Source: Candidatus Thorarchaeota archaeon (GTDB lineage Archaea > Asgardarchaeota > Thorarchaeia > Thorarchaeales > Thorarchaeaceae). From it: 5,548 nt of DNA. Positions 1-5,548 of this stretch are shown here, one piece after another. The position numbers and the translations under genes were made by a program. The notes below the pieces were generated by a model. The model was not told where the DNA came from. It ran no database searches and worked only from the letters and a program-made list of their open reading frames with translations. Position 1 is the first letter of the stretch. Every line of letters starts with the position of its first letter. The stretch is from positions 1 through 5,548 of the forward strand of contig JAGSHP010000467.1 of the NCBI GenBank assembly GCA_029855925.1, written 5' to 3'.

Positions 1-30
1 CTCCCCACACTGTTCTCAATTCTTGCGGGA

Positions 31-831
31 ATGAAGATGAAGGCGAAGAAGAAGGGTACCACCGGGACTGACGAAAACGTGTCCGAGTTCCGGCTTCGCC
101 AGAAACTTCGTGAGGCGGCCCCACAGGCATGGCCAATGGACAAATGTCCGAAGTGTGGTCGCAAGTGGGACAAGAAGACAAACACCTGCAAGAAGTGCAA
201 GATCGATGAGGCTGAGGCACGTCGACTATACGCAGAGCTCCTCGTCAGTAAGGTCCCGCGTGCTGTGAAGGCATTGGGGAAGAAGAAGGCATTGTCGATC
301 AAGAAACTTGCAAAGAAGACAAAGTCGAATCAGTACAACGCTGGTGTGATTGGAGCTGCCATGGTTGATGTTGGACTCTGTGAGGTCACGAAGATCGAGA
401 CCCCAATCCGGGGATTCGTCTTTAACATCGCAGGACTCGCTTTCCTGATTTTGACTTGGCAACAGCTCATGGGCGGAGCTGCCAGCAAGTTCCAGACGAC
501 CCTCACAATAGTTGGAGGCGCCCTCTCACTTGCTGTGATTGTGGCTCTCTACTTTGCCCGAAAGATGCAGATTGAGAAGTTCCGTGTCGAACAGCAACAG
601 TACCAACCCGAAGCTGGGGCCGAACCCTCCGAGCCTACAACAGAGAGCGAGCCAACAGGTGAGGTTGAAGTCGAGTCCTTACCTGACCTCAGTGAAGATG
701 TGACCGCAACAGAGCCCGGCGAGCCAACAGAGTCCACAGAGCCGGACGATGAGATTGTCGAGTCCCCATCGGATGAACCATTGGAGCCGGATTCGAGTGC
801 CAATGGGCAGGACAACGGCGACGAGTCCTGA
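31..831 (+). CDS. Zinc-ribbon, winged-helix-like, two-TM membrane protein with acidic tail (unrecognised)
   Basis: I do not recognise this 266-residue protein as a named family. In order it shows: a Lys-rich N-terminus; a zinc ribbon with Cys39, Cys42, Cys53 and Cys56 (CPKCG and CKKC knuckles); a basic segment, about residues 60-125, that reads like a winged helix (IKKLAKKTKSN followed by a helix and VGLCEV); a membrane hairpin with helices near 129-147 and 157-175; and a disordered tail from about 192 rich in Glu, Pro, Thr and Ser with EPT-type repeats. Positive residues flank both helices (Arg127; Arg177-Lys178), so both ends are probably cytoplasmic. I infer a membrane-anchored nucleic-acid- or protein-binding factor. 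The start is uncertain: the frame is open to base 1, ATG at 31 has no spaced ribosome site, and ATG at 37 lies 6 bases after GGGA. It converges on tldE. The gene is solid; its function is unknown. Confidence 0.8.
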   Translation: MKMKAKKKGTTGTDENVSEFRLRQKLREAAPQAWPMDKCPKCGRKWDKKTNTCKKCKIDEAEARRLYAELLVSKVPRAVKALGKKKALSIKKLAKKTKSNQYNAGVIGAAMVDVGLCEVTKIETPIRGFVFNIAGLAFLILTWQQLMGGAASKFQTTLTIVGGALSLAVIVALYFARKMQIEKFRVEQQQYQPEAGAEPSEPTTESEPTGEVEVESLPDLSEDVTATEPGEPTESTEPDDEIVESPSDEPLEPDSSANGQDNGDES

Positions 832-858
832 GCCTCAACGGTTGACAAAAAGAAATAG

Positions 859-892
859 GTGACGGGCAAGACTCCCGTCACGTCTTTATTTT
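859..892. terminator. Bidirectional hairpin terminator between convergent genes
   Basis: A perfect 8-bp inverted repeat, GTGACGGG (859-866) and CCCGTCAC (874-881), encloses a 7-base loop. On the plus strand it is followed by the T-rich stretch TCTTTATTTT (883-892). On the minus strand the other flank reads as T-rich too (complement of AAAAAGAAATA, about 847-857). It lies in the gap between two convergent stop codons (plus gene ends 831, tldE ends 893), which is where a shared terminator is expected. Archaeal termination depends mainly on the T-tract, so the hairpin may serve instead in 3'-end stability. Confidence 0.7.
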
Positions 893-2272
893 CTATTGTG
901 TTGCAGCAGACATTCTACAGTCCTTGACACGGACGGTTGGAATGAAAGTGGGGGTACTGACTTCCCACCAGTAGACCTGCGTCCGGTCTCTGCCCATTGC
1001 GTCAATGTTGGCAAACATGCGCATGACATTGTCGCTGATTCTCAGGTTCTTTATCGGCTTCATCTCCCCATTTTCTATGAGGAACATGGCGTCTCGCGGG
1101 ATAGTGGAGAACTCGCCAGTCTGGTAGTTTTGAAATCGCATATACCAGTTGCATGTTACATAAATCGTAGGTCGATTGGTCTCCAGCAGCTCATCCAGTG
1201 AATGGTCGCCCTGATTGAATACGATGTTTGACGAGACGGGCAGGAGCATCTTCACGCCAGACCCCAGACCCGCGGCACCGGAGCTACCTGTAGACTCGGT
1301 CTCGAACATGCGGGCAGTGGTCGTATTGTGTATGAATCCCTTGAGCACGCCTCCGTCAACGATGGTCGTCTTGCGGGCAGGTGTGCCCTCAAAGTCAAAG
1401 GACCTGCTCCCAAGACCCTGGGGCATAGTCGGATCGTCCCACACACTCACCCCCTCAGGTGCAATGGTCTGCCCCATGCGATCCCCAAGCGGTGAGAGTC
1501 CGATAAGGACCATGAAAGGATTTGCAGCACCCGGGACAAAGCCGAGAACGTTTGCGGCAACAGTCGGGCTCAGCACAAGGTCGTACTTGCCTGGCTCACC
1601 CTGCACCGCAGAGCTTGCCTGCTTCGAGAGGCGCCCCGCCTTTGCGCCAGCCTCGACCATCTCCTTCTCAGCAGATGTCGGTTTGGTTCCGCATGTGAGC
1701 CCTTGTCCTGAGTAGTCGAGTTCATCCTGGAAGGCTCGGACGTTAAGGTCGAAGATCGTGGCTACTGACTCCCCGCTCGGTCCGTACGATGAGCGCAGGT
1801 ATCTCTCCTGTCTTCCGAAAGCCAAGGCTCCCGCCACTCTCACAGCTCCCTCATCAATTGCCGCCTCAATGGCCTTGTTGACGAATTGGGGTGCCTTCTC
1901 GGTGAAGTCATCAAATCTCGGGTCAACGAGGTCTGGGACTGGCTTGTACTTGCTGACCTTCTCCTCGACACCTGCGAAAAATAATGACTCCGGGAGGTGC
2001 TTGATAAAGGCAATACCGTCTTCCACCGCCTGCTTTGCCTCGTCAGCGTTTGTGACAGAACGTTCGGCAAAACCTGACTGCGCACCCTTCAGGATGATGA
2101 ACATCTCCAGCTTCATCTCATGCCAGCGCTTCGATATGTCAATCGAGTTCTGAGAGAATCGGACCTGTGACTCCTTTCCCAGTGTGCCTCTGACGATGAT
2201 TCCTTCGGTCTTGTCCTCTGCAAAGTCAACGGCAGCGTCAACAATCGCCTTCATCTCATCCATACTGGTCAT
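893..2272 (-). CDS. tldE: TldE/PmbA-type subunit of TldD-TldE metallopeptidase (non-catalytic partner)
   Basis: This 459-residue protein matches the TldE/PmbA family in length (E. coli PmbA is about 450) and layout: an N-terminal alpha/beta domain, a linker, and a C-terminal beta-rich domain containing SPTVAANVLGFVPGAANP (about 235-252), GDRMGQTIAPEGVSVWDDP and the HNTTTARMF segment (315-323). In the E. coli family TldD and TldE form a heterodimeric zinc protease that matures microcin B17 and degrades the antitoxin CcdA. Aligned by eye with the TldD encoded upstream, the HExxxH positions are Gly244, Phe245 and Ala249, so it cannot bind the metal in the usual way. The ATG at 2272 overlaps the tldD TAA by one base, and AGGAGGTG sits 7 bases before it, which fixes this start over the in-frame ATG at 2263. 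It is presumably cotranscribed and translationally coupled with tldD. The archaeal substrate cannot be told from the sequence. Confidence 0.93.
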   Translation of the reverse strand: MTSMDEMKAIVDAAVDFAEDKTEGIIVRGTLGKESQVRFSQNSIDISKRWHEMKLEMFIILKGAQSGFAERSVTNADEAKQAVEDGIAFIKHLPESLFFAGVEEKVSKYKPVPDLVDPRFDDFTEKAPQFVNKAIEAAIDEGAVRVAGALAFGRQERYLRSSYGPSGESVATIFDLNVRAFQDELDYSGQGLTCGTKPTSAEKEMVEAGAKAGRLSKQASSAVQGEPGKYDLVLSPTVAANVLGFVPGAANPFMVLIGLSPLGDRMGQTIAPEGVSVWDDPTMPQGLGSRSFDFEGTPARKTTIVDGGVLKGFIHNTTTARMFETESTGSSGAAGLGSGVKMLLPVSSNIVFNQGDHSLDELLETNRPTIYVTCNWYMRFQNYQTGEFSTIPRDAMFLIENGEMKPIKNLRISDNVMRMFANIDAMGRDRTQVYWWEVSTPTFIPTVRVKDCRMSAATQ

Positions 2273-3711
2273 TAGCCAACACCTCCTAGTCTGATTCCTC
2301 TGAATCTCACGTCTCCACCTCCGGCATAGACTGGCACACCCTGCATGGGATCACTCTTACCACAGGTCCCTGGGAAGTCAAATCTCAGGTCTCTGCTCAC
2401 GGCATCTACTGCGCTCAACATCCCGACACTGGTTGTCTCAAGGACCGGACGCTTCACCATGGTCTCGGTCAGTTCGCCATCCTTGATCAGATACGCCTCT
2501 GAGCCAGTGTACTTGGACTGGTATCTTCTGTCATCAATGTTCCACTCTTGGAAGCTCCTCATGAAGATTCCAAGCTTGACGTCCTCGACAAGCTCCTCGA
2601 AGGAATGGTCGCCCGGTTCAAAGAAGGTGTTCGCCATTCTGATGATCGGCTCCCGATTGAATGCTGACGCTCTCGCTGCGCCGTTTGATTCTCGTCCGAA
2701 CCGCACACCGAACTCTCGGTTCAGGAGTGGCTCATTGATGATGCCGTTCTTGATCAGTGTACGTTTCCGAGCCTTGACTCCCTCGTCATCGTAAAGATAG
2801 AACCCCCCTGTGTTTGGGATAGTGGGATCTTCGCACACAGTGACAGCATCACTCCCAACACGAGACTCGCCAAGTGTCAGGTCTCGCCAGAAACTCTCTC
2901 CTGCCTGAGCACCCTCACGTCCCATGATTCTGTCGCCCTCACTTGGATGACCGACATTCTCATGAGAGATGATTCCTGCAACCTCTGGGCCAACCATGAT
3001 GTCAATCGGTCTCTCAAGGAGTTCCTTTACCGCCTTAGCCTGTGTTGCAGATCTCTTAAGGCGATTGACCTCCTCACCCAAGACCTCGACGACGCGGGTC
3101 TCACGGACCTGTTCCCAACCGCCGCACCTTGTCAGATCCAGAAACTTCTGTTCCGACCCAGTGTCACCTGCTGCTGTCAACAGGGTGAACATGAAGATAT
3201 GTTCCAGATGTCCTGTGAGCTTAGTACCCTCACTAGTCACCAAGAATTTGTCAGTCACAGTTGGGTTAATCATCATGGTGTACTGAGCCAGTCCATTCAT
3301 CTGCTCATTCATCTGTTTGGCAAAGTCCATTATCGTGTCGATGTCCACATCGCTCAGTGACTGCTTGACATCAACTGACCACTTGCCCTCGTTTGCCACT
3401 GGCTCTCCGAGATCTATTGGTTCCTTGCGTCTGGAGTTCTTTGCCATCTTGAATGCGGCAGTGATGGCCTCTTCAGCGAGATTCTTCTCTATGCGGTCAA
3501 AGGAGGCAAATCCGATGTTACCATCAACAAGAAGTCTCACACCAATCCCTGACAGTGGGCTGATACCACCAGAGACAGGCTCTCCGTTTCGGTAGGCCAG
3601 ACCTCGTCCGACTTTTCTCTCGTATCTGGCCTCTACGTATATTGCACCGAGCCCGCGTCCGAACTCCACGCAGTACTCGGCAAGATCATGTGGGTCGTTC
3701 AACTGAATCAA
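2272..3711 (-). CDS. tldD: TldD-type zinc metallopeptidase, catalytic subunit
   Basis: This 479-residue protein is a TldD-family metallopeptidase. The family signature HENVGH (HExxxH) is at residues 250-255, with His250 and His255 as predicted zinc ligands and Glu251 as the catalytic base. It is followed by PSEGD, the conserved RMANTFFEPGD segment (358-368) and the C-terminal PGTCGK motif, where Cys450 is the expected further metal ligand. Length is close to E. coli TldD (about 480), and no key residue is missing. By family knowledge it acts in the cytoplasm with TldE, with the active site buried so that only unfolded peptides enter. The start is TTG at 3711, immediately preceded in frame by a TAG, so nothing longer is possible; another TTG lies three codons on. 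No good Shine-Dalgarno site precedes it, only GGGGT 11 bases upstream, and a TATA-like box about 27 bases away suggests a leaderless message. It is the first gene of a two-gene unit with tldE and is divergent from the flavoenzyme gene. Confidence 0.94.
   Translation of the reverse strand: MIQLNDPHDLAEYCVEFGRGLGAIYVEARYERKVGRGLAYRNGEPVSGGISPLSGIGVRLLVDGNIGFASFDRIEKNLAEEAITAAFKMAKNSRRKEPIDLGEPVANEGKWSVDVKQSLSDVDIDTIMDFAKQMNEQMNGLAQYTMMINPTVTDKFLVTSEGTKLTGHLEHIFMFTLLTAAGDTGSEQKFLDLTRCGGWEQVRETRVVEVLGEEVNRLKRSATQAKAVKELLERPIDIMVGPEVAGIISHENVGHPSEGDRIMGREGAQAGESFWRDLTLGESRVGSDAVTVCEDPTIPNTGGFYLYDDEGVKARKRTLIKNGIINEPLLNREFGVRFGRESNGAARASAFNREPIIRMANTFFEPGDHSFEELVEDVKLGIFMRSFQEWNIDDRRYQSKYTGSEAYLIKDGELTETMVKRPVLETTSVGMLSAVDAVSRDLRFDFPGTCGKSDPMQGVPVYAGGGDVRFRGIRLGGVG
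2280..2287 (-). promoter_or_regulatory. Strong Shine-Dalgarno site for tldE inside the tldD 3' end
   Basis: On the minus strand AGGAGGTG is a near-complete match to the archaeal anti-Shine-Dalgarno sequence, 7 bases before the ATG at 2272. It lies within the last codons of tldD, consistent with coupled synthesis of the two subunits, and it decides the tldE start. Confidence 0.85.
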
Positions 3712-3734
3712 CTACTGATATGACCCCTTATCCG

Positions 3735-3741
3735 AAATAAA
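3735..3741 (-). promoter_or_regulatory. Candidate TATA box for the tldD-tldE operon
   Basis: The minus strand reads TTTATTT here, centred about 27 bases upstream of the tldD TTG. That is the spacing from an archaeal TATA box to the transcription start, so transcription would begin at or next to the start codon and give a leaderless mRNA. The match is moderate and no clear BRE purine run stands out, so this is an inference. The same AT-rich patch could also serve the divergent plus-strand gene with a leader of about 60 bases. Confidence 0.4.
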
Positions 3742-3816
3742 CAATGCGACCAACGCCATCTACAATCCAAAGATTGAAGTTAGATTCAACTGTCACAGCA
3801 TCACCGTTCTGACGAA

Positions 3817-3822
3817 AAGGTG
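3817..3822 (+). promoter_or_regulatory. Ribosome-binding site deciding the flavoenzyme start
   Basis: AAGGTG lies 6 bases before the ATG at 3829, close to the 7-base spacing seen for tldE, and 3 bases before the ATG at 3826. The upstream in-frame GTG at 3820 is itself part of this site, so it is unlikely to be the real start. Confidence 0.6.
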
Positions 3823-3828
3823 CACATG

Positions 3829-5190
3829 ATGGTCGAGACAATTGCAATCATTGGCTGCGGCGCGGCAGGTGCCACTGCGGCTCTACAGGCACGGAAGTTC
3901 AATAGAAGCGTAAAGATAGTCATCTTCAACGAGGAGCCATACTCTCAGTATAGCCGGTGTGGGCTCCCCTATACGATATCCGGAAAGGTCGCGTCCTTTG
4001 ATGACCTGATTCTCACTCCGCCTGAGAACTGGGCGAGCCTGAAGATCGAGGCGAAGTTCAGTACACGTGTGACTGCAATTGATCACAATGCACGTGAACT
4101 CACGTATGAGGGTGAGAGTGAGAAGGGCACGCTCAAGTATGACGCACTCATCTTTGCAACGGGTGCGAGGAATGCAGATCCACCTATTGAGGGTCTTGAC
4201 AAGGACCGCGTCTATGGTCTACGAACGATTGATGATGCAAAGGCGTTGGCGAAAGAAGCAGAACTGGCAAAGAACATCGTCATTATTGGTGGAGGTCTCA
4301 TTGGGATGGAGGCGGCAGAGGCGTTCCACGAGCGCGGTGTGAACGTGACAGTTGTCGAGTTTCTCCCAGACATCCTACTTGCAATGGTGGACTCGGACAT
4401 TGCAAAGATCATTGAGGACCACTGCTCAGAGCACGGGATCAAAATCATGACCAACACGGCAGCCGAGGCAATCCTCGGAGACGGCGAGCCAACAGCCGTT
4501 CGCGTAAAGAGTCGTGAGACCGGCGAGACCAAGGAGATTCCTGCCGATGCTGTCATTGTAGCGACCGGTGTCAGAGCAGTAACCGATCTTGCAGCAAGTA
4601 TTGGTGTGGAGATTGGTCCAGCCCATGGTATCAAGGTCAATGACAGGATGGAGACCAATGTCAGCGGCGTCTATGCCTGTGGTGACTGCTGTGAGCACGT
4701 TGAGTTCGTGACTCGCAAACCGATGATTGGTGGTCTTGGTACGGTCGCTGTGCGTCAGGGGAGAGTGGCAGGAATCAATGCTGCAGGTGGCGACGTCAAG
4801 TTCCCCGGAATCGTTGGGGCAAAAGTCACCAAACTCTTCGGACTTGAGATTGCAAGTACCGGATTCACGGACAATCTCGCGAAACGCTTTGAGGTGCCAG
4901 TTGTCAAGGGGTCTGTCAAGGGACTGACGAGGCCACCATACTATCAGGGTGGAAAAGAGATCAAGGTCAAGACGTACTACGAGAAGAGCACGGGCAAACT
5001 TGTCGGTGGTCAGGTAGTTGGGGTTGAGGACGCCGCCATGCGAATCAACGTGCTGACTCTGGGCATCCAGTGCAAGATCAATGCCGCACAGCTGTTTGAC
5101 TTTGAGAACTGTTATGCGCCAGCTGTCTGTGACACTTGGGACCCGATTGTGACTTCGGCTGACGCTGCACGACGCAGACTGAAGATGTAG
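3829..5190 (+). CDS. FAD-dependent pyridine nucleotide-disulfide oxidoreductase (CoA-disulfide/persulfide reductase or NADH oxidase type)
   Basis: This soluble flavoenzyme has 453 residues from the ATG at 3829, close to 440-450 for CoA disulfide reductases and NADH oxidases. It has an N-terminal FAD-binding fold (IIGCGAAGA, about 7-15), the single active-site cysteine in YSRCGLPY (Cys44), ATGA near 111, an NAD(P)H-binding fold (IIGGGLIGMEAAEAF, about 152-166, with an acidic residue at the end of beta-2 favouring NADH), the FAD motif VYACGD (281-286), and a C-terminal dimerisation domain ending in CYAPAVCDTWDP (428-439). Known relatives reduce CoA disulfide, CoA persulfide or polysulfide, or oxygen, through a Cys-SH/S-SCoA cycle. 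Which one applies is not readable here. The usual SxxxC Ser is Gln40; serines lie at 39 and 42 instead. In-frame GTG 3820 and ATG 3826 are alternative starts. It stands alone, divergent from tldD and convergent with the edge HTH gene. Confidence 0.9.
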   Translation: MVETIAIIGCGAAGATAALQARKFNRSVKIVIFNEEPYSQYSRCGLPYTISGKVASFDDLILTPPENWASLKIEAKFSTRVTAIDHNARELTYEGESEKGTLKYDALIFATGARNADPPIEGLDKDRVYGLRTIDDAKALAKEAELAKNIVIIGGGLIGMEAAEAFHERGVNVTVVEFLPDILLAMVDSDIAKIIEDHCSEHGIKIMTNTAAEAILGDGEPTAVRVKSRETGETKEIPADAVIVATGVRAVTDLAASIGVEIGPAHGIKVNDRMETNVSGVYACGDCCEHVEFVTRKPMIGGLGTVAVRQGRVAGINAAGGDVKFPGIVGAKVTKLFGLEIASTGFTDNLAKRFEVPVVKGSVKGLTRPPYYQGGKEIKVKTYYEKSTGKLVGGQVVGVEDAAMRINVLTLGIQCKINAAQLFDFENCYAPAVCDTWDPIVTSADAARRRLKM

Positions 5191-5227
5191 TTCATCTGCC
5201 ATACAATGTACCTGCAGCAGTTACCGC

Positions 5228-5548
5228 CTACGCACTCGCTGGAGAAACGCCCAATGAGATGACATCTCTGAGTAAGTAGAAGGGTGTCTTACTCAACACC
5301 TTACTGACATTTGCCTTCGAAGTCTCCACTGTGCGTGCTATGTCGGTGATCTGTTTGTTCTCCCAAAGGTAATAGAAGCCAAATCGAAGCTGCGTGTGTG
5401 TGAGACTGAGTAGGGTTGCCAGAAACAGGATCGAATTGAGGACCATCTTCTCCTCACTGCACTTGGTTCGTCTTGCAAGCCTGAAGCTTGCAGTTCCCTG
5501 TAGATATTTTTTCTTTTTAGTTTCATCAAGGGCTTCTCTTGCATTCCA
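5228..5548 (-). CDS. Helix-turn-helix protein, C-terminal part, running off the right edge
   Basis: The frame ending at TAG (5230-5228) stays open to the last base, giving 106 visible residues. The core, about residues 47-90, reads LTHTQLRFGFYYL, then ITDIARTVETSKANVSKVL, a typical helix-turn-helix with the pattern of sigma-70 region 4 or archaeal Tfx-like domains: hydrophobic positions Ile67, Ile70 and Ala71, a Ser/Lys turn, and recognition helix ANVSKVL. It is probably a DNA-binding regulator. The upstream segment is Lys/Arg-rich (KKKK near 11-14). Two readings remain: a longer gene that begins outside the window, or a 72-residue protein from the ATG at 5446, which has GGAG only 3 bases away and an AT-rich TATA-like AAAAATATC (5513-5505 down to about 5503) some 60 bases upstream. 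It is convergent with the flavoenzyme gene, with 37 bases between stops. I favour the longer frame slightly. The exact family is not recognised. Confidence 0.55.
   Translation of the reverse strand, partial: WNAREALDETKKKKYLQGTASFRLARRTKCSEEKMVLNSILFLATLLSLTHTQLRFGFYYLWENKQITDIARTVETSKANVSKVLSKTPFYLLRDVISLGVSPASA
5474..5492. repeat. Perfect 7-bp inverted repeat with 5-base loop, near a T-tract
   Basis: TGCAAGC (5474-5480), loop CTGAA, and GCTTGCA (5486-5492) form a perfect hairpin. Fourteen bases on, the plus strand has a run with 11 T in 12 bases (5507-5518). This could be a distal 3' end for the plus-strand flavoenzyme transcript or structure in the leader of the short HTH version. It may also simply be coding sequence, since the T-run is four Lys codons on the minus strand. 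Confidence 0.35.

Larger units (their letters stand above)
3712..3828. promoter_or_regulatory. Divergent intergenic promoter region
   Basis: These 117 bases separate tldD (minus) from the flavoenzyme gene (plus) and must carry promoters for both. They contain the AAATAAA patch at 3735-3741 and the AAGGTG site at 3817-3822. An ATTCAACTG at 3784-3792 partly repeats the GTTCAACTG at 3697-3705 just inside tldD. No clear operator palindrome or riboswitch-like structure was seen, and no strong TATA box facing the plus-strand gene stands out. Confidence 0.6.

Noticed and set aside
1215..1715. Plus-strand open frame (166 codons) opposite tldE
   Set aside because: It is a shadow of the conserved TldE C-terminal domain, Pro/Ser/Arg-rich with no motif and no ribosome site.
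2947..3360. Plus-strand Cys/His-rich open frame opposite tldD
   Set aside because: It overlaps the codons for the HExxxH region of TldD on the other strand. The scattered Cys and Leu come from complementing TldD codons, not from a zinc motif with regular spacing.
3697..3792. TTCAACTG repeated at 3698-3705 and 3785-3792 as an operator pair
   Set aside because: One 8-base direct repeat, with one copy inside the tldD coding sequence and no palindrome. It could be chance and is noted only within the intergenic entry.
4483..4495. 13-mer GGCGAGCCAACAG shared with the acidic tail of the first gene (718-730)
   Set aside because: Both copies encode Gly-Glu-Pro-Thr in frame with the same favoured codons. 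One such match in a window of this size is expected by chance, so it is not treated as a mobile or regulatory repeat.
5183..5197. Short inverted repeat AGATG/CATCT over the flavoenzyme stop codon as a terminator
   Set aside because: The stem is only 5 bp with no T-tract after it. A functional terminator is not supported.
4426..5202. Long antisense open frame (258 codons) opposite the flavoenzyme gene
   Set aside because: It lies almost wholly on the complement of a gene with clear FAD, NAD and Cys motifs, and its translation shows no recognisable domain. Long antisense frames are common opposite coding genes of this codon bias.
5338..5544. 68-codon minus-strand frame beginning at 5544
   Set aside because: It overlaps the HTH frame in another register, is Arg/Ser-rich without a domain, and competes with a frame that shows a clear helix-turn-helix.

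Overview
The window most likely comes from an archaeon with a roughly balanced, slightly GC-rich base composition. The evidence is a divergent promoter region with an archaeal-type TATA-like box close to a start codon, Shine-Dalgarno sites of the GGAGGTG type, a two-gene TldD/TldE unit of the archaeal style, a soluble CoA-disulfide-reductase-like flavoenzyme with a YSRCGLPY active site, and a Lys-rich zinc-ribbon membrane protein. An Asgard (Thorarchaeia-like) or other mesophilic archaeal source would fit. This is an impression from gene style, not a phylogenetic result.

Layout, left to right. (1) A plus-strand gene (31-831) encodes an unrecognised protein with a zinc ribbon, a basic winged-helix-like region, a two-helix membrane hairpin and an acidic Pro/Thr/Glu tail. 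Its frame is open to the left edge, so its start is uncertain. (2) A 61-base convergent gap holds a perfect 8-bp hairpin with T-rich DNA on both sides, a likely bidirectional terminator. (3) Two minus-strand genes form an operon, tldD (3711-2272) then tldE/pmbA (2272-893). They are joined by a TAATG overlap, and a strong AGGAGGTG ribosome-binding site sits inside the end of tldD. TldD carries the HExxxH metalloprotease motif and the C-terminal Cys ligand; TldE has lost both, as expected for the non-catalytic partner. (4) A divergent intergenic region (3712-3828) holds the promoters for tldD and for the next gene. (5) A plus-strand FAD/NAD(P)H disulfide reductase (3829-5190) resembles CoA disulfide or persulfide reductases and NADH oxidases. 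(6) A minus-strand helix-turn-helix protein (5228 to the right edge) converges on it, with 37 bases between the stops; it is probably cut by the window.

Functionally, the TldD/TldE pair should act as one heteromeric metallopeptidase, and the flavoenzyme in thiol redox or oxygen/sulfur detoxification. Nothing in the sequence links these two to the membrane zinc-ribbon protein beyond position. No tRNA, rRNA, CRISPR array, insertion sequence or attachment site was seen. There is no gene-free stretch over 300 bases. I found no convincing undescribed multi-gene system; the least explained items are the membrane zinc-ribbon protein and the edge HTH protein.
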